Below, piece after piece: positions 1-5,766 of a stretch of 5,937 nucleotides of DNA; the stretch's first letter is position 1, and each line of letters starts with the position of its first letter. Source of the stretch: Thiohalomonas sp. (GTDB lineage: Bacteria; Pseudomonadota; Gammaproteobacteria; GRL18). A model generated the notes under the pieces. That model was not told where the DNA came from and did not search any database. It saw nothing but the letters and a program-made list of their open reading frames with translations. Position numbers and translations under genes: made by a program. The stretch is taken from NCBI GenBank assembly GCA_023864145.1, contig JAIVER010000086.1, forward strand, positions 1 to 5,937. Reading direction: 5' to 3'.

Positions 1-379
1 ACTTTTTTTAACAGAAAATGAACTACCATCCTGTATCAACACTTTTCTAAACTGTGAAAAATGATGATTGTTGTACCGCAGTACATCATTTATCCAACAA
101 CTAAAAACCTTGTTGGCAACTGCTTTCATCAACTCAGCCAATGCCTCTTTGGATAGCTGATTATGAAACGGTTTGTCCGCTCAGGTGATTAAAATACCTG
201 AGTATATCGGATAAGTACCGCGCGTCTTTTTCTCCAAGCGCACAAATCATGGCTATAACCAATTGAAATGCCGTCACATTCCTTTGTCTTTGAGTAAACC
301 CTGTTTCTTTACCCAACCGATTTAATTTCTTTTCGCTTAAGACTTGTTTCATTTTTTTGATGATTATGGTAATGTTCAT
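1..379 (-). pseudogene. IS4-type transposase, N-terminal part, frameshifted and cut by window edge
   Basis: This is the beginning of a DDE transposase of the IS4 type, which would cut and move its own insertion sequence. From an ATG at 379-377 it reads 72 residues with family-typical stretches (GKETGFTQRQRNVTAF near residue 24, then DARYLSDILRYFNHLSGQ) and stops at a TAA at 163-161. The homology resumes at once in another frame, from about 174 down to base 1, as KPFHNQLSKEALAELM and later VLIQDGSSF, the segment around the first catalytic Asp. The two frames join over bases 160-178. Relatives read VSYKPFHNQL here, as I remember them, so about 14 bases appear to be missing. The rest of the gene lies beyond the left edge. 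The element's outer end must lie within 380-478, since hemL ends at 479, but I could not identify its terminal repeat. No good ribosome binding site is visible. The family call is fairly sure; the exact IS group is not. Confidence 0.8.
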
Positions 380-478
380 TTGAAGCTTTCTTGTAATGAA
401 ATAGAGGTGTGGTAACTCCTATTTGATCATCAATTGAGCTTCATTTCAACTTCTTAAGATCTTACCTATGACTTAACG

Positions 479-1743
479 CTAAAGAGTATTCAACACTCTG
501 CCCGCAGCTTCAATGGTGGCATCAATATCATCATTTGTATGAGCTGCTGAAACAAATCCTGCTTCAAAAGCAGAAGGTGCAAGATAGACACCTTCATCTA
601 ACATCCCATGAAAGAACTTTTTGAAACGCTCCTGATCACTTTTACTCACCTGCGCAAAACGAGTGATTTTTTCTTCATCACTAAAGAACAGTCCAAACAT
701 ACCTCCGACTTGATTGGATGTCATGGCAATACCAGCTTCTTTAGCTTTAGCGACGATTCCGCTCACCAGACGTTTTGCTTTTGCATCCAGATTCTTATGA
801 ACAGCATCTTGTGCTGCCAACGTTAACGTTTTCATACCGGCAGCCATTGACAGGAGATTACCTGATAAACAGGGCCTAATGGAGAAATATGTTGCATTAT
901 TTCTTTCTTACCGCCAAAGGCACCAACAGGTAGACCTGCACCAATGACCTTGCCTAGTGTTGTGAGATCAGGTGTGATCCCATAATGGCTCTGTGCTCCG
1001 CCTATTGATACACGAAAGCCAGTCATCACTTCATCAAAAATTAACACACTTCCGGATTGATCACAGACTTCTCGTAATGTTTCAAGAAAGCCGTCAACAG
1101 GTGGGATACAGTTCATATTGCCGGCAACAGGTTCAACAATAATGGCAGCAATTTGAGCGCCAATATCAGCAAATACTTCACGAACCTGAGCACTATCGTT
1201 ATAAGTCAGAGTAATCGTATGCTCTGATAACGATGCAGGTACACCGGGAGATGATGGCACGCCAAATGTCAGAGCGCCAGAACCTGCTTTTACCAGCAGT
1301 GAATCAGAGTGGCCATGATAACAGCCTTCAAATTTAACAATTTTGTCTCTACCAGTATAACCACGAGCTAGGCGAATGGCACTCATGGTTGCTTCAGTGC
1401 CGGAGCTGACCATACGGATCATTTCAATTGAAGGCACCAGTTTACAGACCAGTTCTGCCATTTCAGTTTCAATCTGAGTGGGTGCACCAAAACCTAATCC
1501 TTTACCGGCAGCATCCTGAACAGCCTTAACGACCTCGGGATGTGCATGACCCATGATCATAGGACCCCATGATGCCACATAATCGATATAACGATTATCA
1601 TCTTCATCATATAGATAAGCGCCTTTGCCTTTTTTAAAAAAAATCGGGTCACCACCTACGCCTTTAAAGGCTCTAACAGGGGAATTGACGCCACCAGGAA
1701 TTGTTTTTTGAGCTTGTTGAAATAGATCCTGTGAACGGGTCAT
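479..1743 (-). pseudogene. hemL: Glutamate-1-semialdehyde 2,1-aminomutase, frameshifted
   Basis: HemL is the PLP enzyme that converts glutamate-1-semialdehyde to 5-aminolevulinate in the C5 route to tetrapyrroles, in the cytoplasm. The first frame starts at ATG 1743-1741, preceded by AGGA about 10 bases upstream, and shows [12 protein letters not shown] (residues 15-26), SSGTEA (113-118), CYHGHSD (141-147), DEVMTGFR (238-245) and the PLP lysine K265 in TTLGK. It leaves homology after GPVYQ (Q294) and ends at 834-832. The C-terminal part continues in another frame from about 868 (LSGN, then [10 protein letters not shown] from 847) to a TAG at 481-479. Relatives read YQAGTLSGN, so about 16 bases are missing at 860-878, removing AGT, whose Thr contributes to PLP phosphate binding in this family. 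Restoring them gives about 426 residues, the normal length. As written, neither fragment should be active. It is the last gene of the minus-strand cluster, 200 bases after thiE, and shares a pathway with hemJ. Confidence 0.93.
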
Positions 1744-1824
1744 AAAAAGATTTTTCCTATTGAATTTTAAAAAAATTTAAGTGTTAGAGGCACTTGAAAA
1801 ATTAGAAAAATGGGTGCTTTTTGG

Positions 1825-1870
1825 TTCCCCCTTTTTCGCCTCAGGGCACCTACTTTTGGCAAAGGGGGAA
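1825..1870. repeat. Strong hairpin (perfect 10-bp inverted repeat) between thiE and hemL
   Basis: TTCCCCCTTT at 1825-1834 is matched by its exact complement AAAGGGGGAA at 1861-1870. Inside it GCC (1838-1840) and GGC (1858-1860) can also pair, leaving a 3-base bulge and a 17-base loop, for about 13 pairs in total. Neither side is followed directly by a run of T, so it does not look like a standard intrinsic terminator. It sits in the 200-base gap between thiE and hemL, which otherwise holds no gene I can support. It may be a dispersed palindromic repeat, an mRNA-processing or stabilising structure, or a remnant of a small mobile element. Confidence 0.6.
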
Positions 1871-1943
1871 GCTAAGAGCAATTTTACAAGTATCTCGTTA
1901 GTTAAAAAATCTCTGATATACTTTATGCTGTATTGTAAATTTC

Positions 1944-2543
1944 CTAATTATTATGAAATAAATCATTAATAACTGCGACAGAACTAGCTCCACATTGAAT
2001 TAATTCCTGAGCATTATCCCGATTAATACCGCCAATGGCAACAATAGGCACGCTAAGTTGTTGTGCTGCTTCTTTGAGAAGCTGTAAATCTGCCTGCACT
2101 GCATCAGGTTTTGTTTTAGATGGAAAGAAACGCCCAAAAGCAACATAATCAGCACCCTGGGTAATTGAGCGTCGAGCATTTTCTAATTGGTTGTAGCATG
2201 ACACACCAATAATAGCCTGATTGCCTAATTCTTTCCGAGCATCTGCAATTTTTCCGTCTTCCTTGCCCACATGTACGCCATCAGCATTTACTGCTTTGGT
2301 TAATTGTGGATCATCGTTAATGATAAAGCACACTTTGTGCTGTTTACATAGTATGCTTAATTCATTCGCTTCGTCATATTGGGTTGTTTTTGATGCGGAT
2401 TTATTTCGATATTGAATCACATGGGCACCACCAAGAATGACCTGTTCTACAGAAGCAATGAGCTTTTCTGCTGAAATTAAGTTAGGATCAGTGATGGCAT
2501 AAAGGGCATTAATTCGTCTGGCTTTTTCTGTGGATAAATGCAT
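1944..2543 (-). CDS. thiE: Thiamine-phosphate synthase
   Basis: ThiE joins hydroxymethylpyrimidine diphosphate (from ThiD) with thiazole phosphate to give thiamine monophosphate, in the cytoplasm. The protein is a TIM-barrel of about 199 residues, the usual size. Visible motifs are LYAITDP near the start, the substrate-binding VIQYRNKSAS, INDDP, DGVHVGKED, GVSCYN, the phosphate-gripping YVAFGRFFPSKTKP and PIVAIGGI near the C-terminus. It ends with a TAG stop at 1946-1944. I chose the ATG at 2543-2541; an in-frame TTG at 2564 would add seven residues (MNLKLKT), and neither site has a clear Shine-Dalgarno, so the start is uncertain. It lies about 48 bases downstream of thiD and is probably cotranscribed with it. 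No TPP riboswitch is visible before it. All expected motifs are intact, so unlike its neighbours thiD and hemL it appears functional. Confidence 0.95.
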   Translation of the reverse strand: MHLSTEKARRINALYAITDPNLISAEKLIASVEQVILGGAHVIQYRNKSASKTTQYDEANELSILCKQHKVCFIINDDPQLTKAVNADGVHVGKEDGKIADARKELGNQAIIGVSCYNQLENARRSITQGADYVAFGRFFPSKTKPDAVQADLQLLKEAAQQLSVPIVAIGGINRDNAQELIQCGASSVAVINDLFHNN

Positions 2544-2591
2544 AGTTTTTAGTTTTAGGTTCAATTTTGTGCTTAGTTATTGCTTCAGTTC

Positions 2592-3398
2592 TCAGGCTAA
2601 CTTTTTGGCCCAGCTGTTTGTCCAATAGAATCTATCAGGATGATACTGCCCCATGCCGACTTGATAACCGTTGTTTAGAGATTGCCAGGCATATTCCTGA
2701 GCAATAATGACGGCATCCGGGATAGGTAATCCGCAGGCAACTAAACCAGCGATAGCTGAAGTCAAAGTACATCCAGAGCCATGATAACTATGATGCAAGC
2801 GTTCCTAGCAAGAAGATCCTATTTTTTTATGCTCACCATAGAAAGAATTAATGACCTCATCAGTGCCTTCATGAGTACCGGTTAATAACACATATTCACA
2901 GCCATCATCCATTAATTCCTGAGCACAGGAATCCAGGGAGTCGGCTTCAGGTGCCAATAAACGCACTTCATTACTATTGGGTGTGACCAGGTTCGTGAGA
3001 GGAAACAGTAAATCAGAGTAGGCAAGCGCCATTTCTTCTGTTGCCAGTGACATACCACCACCCGCACTGATAATAGGATCAACGATAACTGGAATATCAT
3101 GATAATCATGCAAAATTTTATGAATTGCATCAATGTTTTCTACACTGCCTACCATACCAATTTTGAATGCGGCAATGAGCATATCCTCCAGAATATACCG
3201 TGCCTGTTCAGAGACCATTTTTGCATTGGTGACTGAAAAATACTTAAGATTTTGTGTATCCTGCACTGTTAAAGCGGTGATCACAGGGGCGATACGTGCA
3301 CCCATACTGGCGGCTGCTTCAATATCGGCCTGTATTCCAGCCCCGCCAGTCGGATCATTACCGGAAAAAGACAGTACAATTGGAGGTGTTTTCTTCAT
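2592..3398 (-). pseudogene. thiD: Hydroxymethylpyrimidine/phosphomethylpyrimidine kinase with in-frame amber stop
   Basis: ThiD phosphorylates hydroxymethylpyrimidine twice, supplying the pyrimidine half of thiamine to ThiE. From ATG 3398-3396 it shows the ribokinase-fold motifs SFSGNDPTGGAGIQAD (residues 10-25), KIGMVGS, VIVDPIISAGGG, VTPNSNEV and YVLLTGTHE. Codon 198 is TAG at 2807-2805. The frame does not shift: past the stop it continues as ERLHHSYHGSGCTLTSAIAG, where GSGC (residues 207-210) is the anion hole with the catalytic-region Cys, and ends at TGA 2594-2592. Counting the amber codon as one residue, the total is 268, normal for the family. The 197-residue product would lack the catalytic loop, so it should be inactive. 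TAG also ends hemL, thiE and the TlpA-like gene here, so it is an ordinary stop in this genome. Its start lies 18 bases after hemJ, with only a weak AGAAAAAAG upstream. A single base error in the sequence is a real alternative. Confidence 0.93.
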
Positions 3399-3416
3399 AA
3401 TCTTTTTTCTGTGGAT

Positions 3417-3842
3417 TTATATTGGTTTGACAATAACCAATATAATGATCCCCATTAACATAAAAACAGGAATTTCATTAAACCAGCGATAATAAACATG
3501 AGTATGAGTATTTTTATCTTCTTTGAATAGCTTTACAAGCTTCCAGCAATAAAAATGATAAACAAATAATAAGGCAACAATAACGAGTTTTATATGCAGC
3601 CAGAGCATTGAAGAATAGGCCTGCCAGGCATAATCAAATAACATCCAAAAGCCAAGGAAGGCACTGACTAAAGCTGCGGGAGTCATAATGCCGTAAAATA
3701 ACTTTCGCTCCATGATTTTGAAGCGTTCATTGCTTACCTCATCGTTGCTGCTGGCGTGGTAAACAAAGAATCGGGGCAAATAAAACAGTGCAGCAAACCA
3801 GGCAACCATAAAAATAACATGAAACGCTTTAACCCATAACAT
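3417..3842 (-). CDS. hemJ: Protoporphyrinogen IX oxidase, HemJ type
   Basis: HemJ (UPF0093 family) is the inner-membrane enzyme that oxidises protoporphyrinogen IX to protoporphyrin IX, just before iron insertion into heme, in bacteria lacking HemG or HemY. The 141-residue length is typical. It has four hydrophobic segments (about residues 3-21, 50-70, 79-98 and 123-139). The family marks are visible: His8 in KAFHVIFMVAWFAALFYLPR, the FVYH at 26-29, MERK at 44-47, WLHIK at 81-85 with the conserved Lys85, VYH at 94-96, and RWFNE at 119-123. The start at ATG 3842-3840 is well supported by AGGAG ten bases upstream. That site overlaps the TAG stop of the TlpA-like gene, implying translational coupling. 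It is the only tetrapyrrole gene still intact in this window, together with the broken hemL at the end of the same cluster. Older annotations call such proteins CopD-like or hypothetical membrane proteins. Confidence 0.9.
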   Translation of the reverse strand: MLWVKAFHVIFMVAWFAALFYLPRFFVYHASSNDEVSNERFKIMERKLFYGIMTPAALVSAFLGFWMLFDYAWQAYSSMLWLHIKLVIVALLFVYHFYCWKLVKLFKEDKNTHTHVYYRWFNEIPVFMLMGIIILVIVKPI

Positions 3843-3852
3843 TAATGAGTAT

Positions 3853-3857
3853 CTCCT
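3853..3857 (-). promoter_or_regulatory. Ribosome binding site of hemJ, overlapping upstream stop codon
   Basis: On the minus strand AGGAG lies ten bases before the hemJ ATG, and its first two bases are the last two of the TAG stop codon (3858-3856) of the upstream thioredoxin-like gene. This is the clearest Shine-Dalgarno in the cluster. It fixes the hemJ start and suggests that ribosomes ending the first gene help start the second. Confidence 0.7.
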
Positions 3858-4350
3858 ATATCAGACTCTTGATCGTTGCTTCCAGCTCGGTATGTGACAT
3901 TTCCCCAAGCTTGCGTTTAAGTATTTTACCATCTTTGCCTATAAAAATTGTCGTTGGTGTCACTTTAATATTAAACGCCTTAAGCAGATCATCATCTGAG
4001 TCCAAAACAATAGGATAGTTCATGTTTTTTTGCCGAACCATTTCCCTGACCTGCGATTCTGGATCATAACCCATAGCAACCCCTATGATGACGAGAGCCT
4101 GTGGAGAATATTTTTTGTACATACTCACCAGAAGGGGAATTTCATTAACACAGCCTGGACATTCAGTGGCCCAAAAATTGACGATAACCGGCTTGCCCCT
4201 GAGTTGTGTCAGTGTAAATTTATTTCCTTGAATATCTTCAAAGCTAGCTTGTGGTGCCGGTGGTTGACCGGCAGGTGCCAGCCACAAATAAGCCAAAAGG
4301 GCTCCTAATACAGCTATAAAGTAAATAACGGCAAAATCTTTCTTCTTCAT
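3856..4350 (-). CDS. Membrane-anchored thioredoxin-like protein (TlpA/ResA family)
   Basis: This is a 164-residue thiol-disulfide protein of the TlpA/ResA/CcmG type. A positively charged start (MKKKD) and a hydrophobic segment at about residues 6-26, with no obvious signal-peptidase site, suggest an inner-membrane anchor with the soluble domain in the periplasm. A short Pro/Ala-rich linker (about 26-34) leads into the thioredoxin fold: GKPVIVNFWATECPGC with the redox pair C64-x-x-C67, and the cis-proline P132 in VTPTT opposite it. Such proteins reduce disulfides in periplasmic partners, often apocytochrome c or copper-site proteins; which partner applies here cannot be read from the sequence. 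It is the first gene of the cluster and lies 13 bases before hemJ. Having a heme enzyme next door fits a link to cytochrome maturation, but that is inference. The start is ATG 4350-4348, with no strong ribosome binding site. Confidence 0.88.
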   Translation of the reverse strand: MKKKDFAVIYFIAVLGALLAYLWLAPAGQPPAPQASFEDIQGNKFTLTQLRGKPVIVNFWATECPGCVNEIPLLVSMYKKYSPQALVIIGVAMGYDPESQVREMVRQKNMNYPIVLDSDDDLLKAFNIKVTPTTIFIGKDGKILKRKLGEMSHTELEATIKSLI

Positions 4351-4419
4351 CTGCTATGAACTATTCAATTATGATTGAGAGGGTCTAAGGTAGAGTCACT
4401 CTTTAAATTAAGCTCGGAC

Positions 4420-4442
4420 AAGCTCCTAGAGGCTTTTTATTT
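4420..4442 (+). terminator. Terminator-like hairpin in the divergent intergenic region
   Basis: AAGCTC (4420-4425) pairs with GAGGCTT (4429-4435) around a 3-base loop, with one bulged G at 4431, and is followed by TTTTTATTT on the plus strand. A second AAGCTC lies ten bases upstream at 4410-4415. No plus-strand gene lies upstream that would need a terminator, and the hairpin is upstream of the proposed argC promoter. It could stop stray transcripts running into argC, be part of the leader of the minus-strand operon, or be chance. Confidence 0.3.
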
Positions 4443-4462
4443 CGTACTCTGGCTTATCCTGT

Positions 4463-4470
4463 ATTATAAT
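4463..4470. promoter_or_regulatory. Overlapping -10 boxes for the divergent argC and tlpA-hemJ-thi-hemL transcripts
   Basis: ATTATAAT reads as TATAAT on the plus strand (4465-4470), facing argC, and as TATAAT on the minus strand (4468-4463), facing the thioredoxin-like gene. The -35 regions are weak: TTCGTA at 4441-4446 for argC, and TGGAAA (4492-4487 on the minus strand) for the other direction. The predicted leaders are about 36 bases for argC and about 105 bases for the minus-strand operon. If both are used, the two polymerases would compete for the same site. Confidence 0.5.
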
Positions 4471-4474
4471 AGTT

Positions 4475-4488
4475 AATTCAGTTGAATT
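4475..4488. promoter_or_regulatory. Palindrome at the argC transcription start, possible operator
   Basis: AATTCA-GT-TGAATT is a perfect 14-base inverted repeat lying just downstream of the plus-strand -10 box, over the expected argC start point. ArgR boxes of enterobacteria are built from TGAAT and ATTCA half-sites, but in the opposite order and with a 4-base spacer, so this is not a standard ARG box. Its position is right for a repressor site; the protein that might bind it is unknown. Confidence 0.3.
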
Positions 4489-4512
4489 TCCAGATAAAAG
4501 GTCAGAGTTAAC

Positions 4513-5574
4513 GTGGCAAAAATAAAAATTGGTATTGTTGGTGGTACGGGTTATACCGGGGTTGAATTATTAAGGTTATTAGCTAACCATCCTGATGTCA
4601 AATTACAGGTTATTACATCACGCTCAGAAATGGGGCTTCCGGTAAGCGATTTGTTTCCTAATTTAAGAGATCATCTCAGCATTGCATTTTCAGAACCGGA
4701 TGTTTCAACATTAAAAAATTGTGATTTAGTCTTTTTTGCTACACCCAATGGTATTGCCATGAAAATGGTGCCGGAATTAATTGAAGCGGGTGTTAAAGTG
4801 ATTGATCTGGCAGCGGATTTTCGAATTAAAGATATCAATGTCTGGGAACAATGGTATGGCATGGAACACGCATGTCCTAATTATCTTGAACAAGCCGTTT
4901 ATGGCTTACCTGAAGTTAACAAAGAAGCGATAAAACAGGCTCGCCTGATAGCGAATCCGGGTTGTTATCCAACAGCAGTGCAATTGGGCTTTTTACCCTT
5001 AATAGAAAATAAGGTGGTCAATACAGATTTTCTGGTTGCTGATTGTAAATCAGGTGTCAGTGGTGCCGGGCGTGCTGCTAATGTCGGTACACTATTATGT
5101 GAAGCCAGTGAAAGTTTCAAAGCTTATGCTGTTCCAGGCCATAGACACTTGCCTGAAATCAGTCAAGGACTCGATCTTTTTAATAAGAGCGTAAATAGCG
5201 GTGATGTTGATTTAACTTTTGTCCCGCACCTTCTGCCGATGATCCGGGGAATTCAGGCGACGTTGTATGGGAAAATAGAAAATTCAAATAATTTTAAATT
5301 ATCCGAAATACAGGCACTTTATGAAGAACGCTATGCCGATGAACCTTTTGTTGATGTATTACCTGCAGGCTCACACCCGGAAACAAGGACAGTAAAAGGT
5401 TCAAATATGTGCCGCATTGCCATACATCAGCCACAGGACAGTAATACCATTGTTGTCCTGTCTGTCATTGACAATCTCGTTAAAGGGGCTGCGGGTCAGG
5501 CAGTACAAAATATGAATATTGTTTTTAATCGGGATGAAAAGGCAGGCTTGAACATTGTTCCGTTAATGCCTTAA
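4513..5574 (+). CDS. argC: N-acetyl-gamma-glutamyl-phosphate reductase
   Basis: ArgC carries out the third step of arginine synthesis, the NADPH-dependent reduction of N-acetylglutamyl phosphate to N-acetylglutamate semialdehyde, in the cytoplasm. The 353-residue protein shows the nucleotide-binding [14 protein letters not shown] (residues 10-23), FFATPNG, LAADFR, YGLPEVN, the active-site ANPGCYPTA with nucleophile Cys151, [17 protein letters not shown] (209-216) with the catalytic-region His, [12 protein letters not shown] and the C-terminal [16 protein letters not shown]. Nothing is missing, so it should be functional. I chose the GTG at 4513, with AAAGG about 11 bases upstream; the next in-frame ATG falls inside the conserved N-terminal domain. 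It is transcribed divergently from the heme/thiamine cluster, from a likely promoter at about 4465-4470. Stop TAA at 5572-5574. Confidence 0.97.
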   Translation: MAKIKIGIVGGTGYTGVELLRLLANHPDVKLQVITSRSEMGLPVSDLFPNLRDHLSIAFSEPDVSTLKNCDLVFFATPNGIAMKMVPELIEAGVKVIDLAADFRIKDINVWEQWYGMEHACPNYLEQAVYGLPEVNKEAIKQARLIANPGCYPTAVQLGFLPLIENKVVNTDFLVADCKSGVSGAGRAANVGTLLCEASESFKAYAVPGHRHLPEISQGLDLFNKSVNSGDVDLTFVPHLLPMIRGIQATLYGKIENSNNFKLSEIQALYEERYADEPFVDVLPAGSHPETRTVKGSNMCRIAIHQPQDSNTIVVLSVIDNLVKGAAGQAVQNMNIVFNRDEKAGLNIVPLMP

Positions 5575-5585
5575 GCTATTTTTTT
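5546..5585 (+). terminator. Possible intrinsic terminator overlapping the end of argC
   Basis: GCTT-g-AACATT (5546-5556) can pair with AATG-cc-TTAAGC (5565-5576) around an 8-base loop, giving ten pairs with small bulges. TATTTTTTT (5577-5585) follows directly. The stem includes the argC stop codon, so the hairpin would form only after the ribosome has left. The stem is AT-rich and bulged, hence moderate confidence. If it works, the downstream ORF would need its own promoter or read-through. Confidence 0.4.
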
Positions 5586-5637
5586 CAGCAGCTTTCTTTA
5601 TTATAAAAATTTTAAGAAAATATCTGAGCTAATTATC

Positions 5638-5766
5638 ATGACTCATATTATTGTTTATCGTTCCCACCCTTTTCAGTATTATGGTATTCGTTTACTCATA
5701 TTATTGCTGGCTGCTGCACTTCTTTGGGGAGCATTTGAGATGGGTATATTAAGGCTACTTGGTTAG
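5638..5766 (+). pseudogene. Start of a DUF6776-like membrane protein, truncated by transposase DNA
   Basis: An ATG at 5638 opens 42 codons: a short polar start (MTHIIVYRSHPFQYYGIR), a hydrophobic segment (about residues 19-33), then WGAFEMG and a TAG at 5764-5766. A membrane anchor followed by WGAFE(L/M)G is how I remember the N-terminus of DUF6776 proteins, which are often encoded just downstream of argC in gammaproteobacteria and are normally several times longer, with a coiled-coil region. Here the frame ends where IS630-type transposase sequence begins, so it looks like a gene cut off by rearrangement. The last few residues may already be foreign. The ribosome binding site is weak. A genuine 42-residue membrane peptide is the alternative. 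The family call rests on a short stretch and is tentative. Confidence 0.5.

Noticed and set aside
455..464. Perfect 10-base palindrome TAAGATCTTA between hemL and the IS4 remnant
   Set aside because: Short and AT-rich, with no T run and no partner copy in the window; chance is sufficient and it does not match a known IS end.
608..826. Plus-strand ORF opposite hemL
   Set aside because: It lies wholly within the conserved C-terminal part of hemL on the other strand and resembles no protein family I know.
1774..1800. Weak hairpin AAGTG/CACTT with a T run on the minus strand before hemL, considered as a terminator
   Set aside because: The stem has only five contiguous pairs and is AT-rich; too weak to list as a terminator, so only mentioned with the gap.
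1781..1969. Plus-strand ORF of 62 codons in the thiE-hemL gap
   Set aside because: It runs through the inverted repeat and into the end of thiE, has a poor start context and a composition unlike a protein; most likely chance.
2544..2591. Possible TPP riboswitch upstream of thiE or thiD
   Set aside because: The gaps before thiE (48 bases) and thiD (18 bases) are too short for the aptamer, and its conserved core motif is absent.
2805..2807. Recoded amber (pyrrolysine or programmed read-through) in thiD
   Set aside because: TAG is the normal stop of hemL, thiE and the TlpA-like gene here, and no recoding structure is apparent; a plain nonsense mutation or base error is simpler.
2912..3133. Second minus-strand frame inside thiD
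   Set aside because: The main frame carries all ThiD motifs; this frame gives no recognisable protein.
3133..3492. Plus-strand ORF of 119 codons
   Set aside because: It is the antisense shadow of the thiD start and hemJ end, both of which have clear family motifs.
4030..4308. Plus-strand ORF over the thioredoxin-like gene
   Set aside because: It is antisense to a gene with an intact CxxC and cis-Pro thioredoxin fold.
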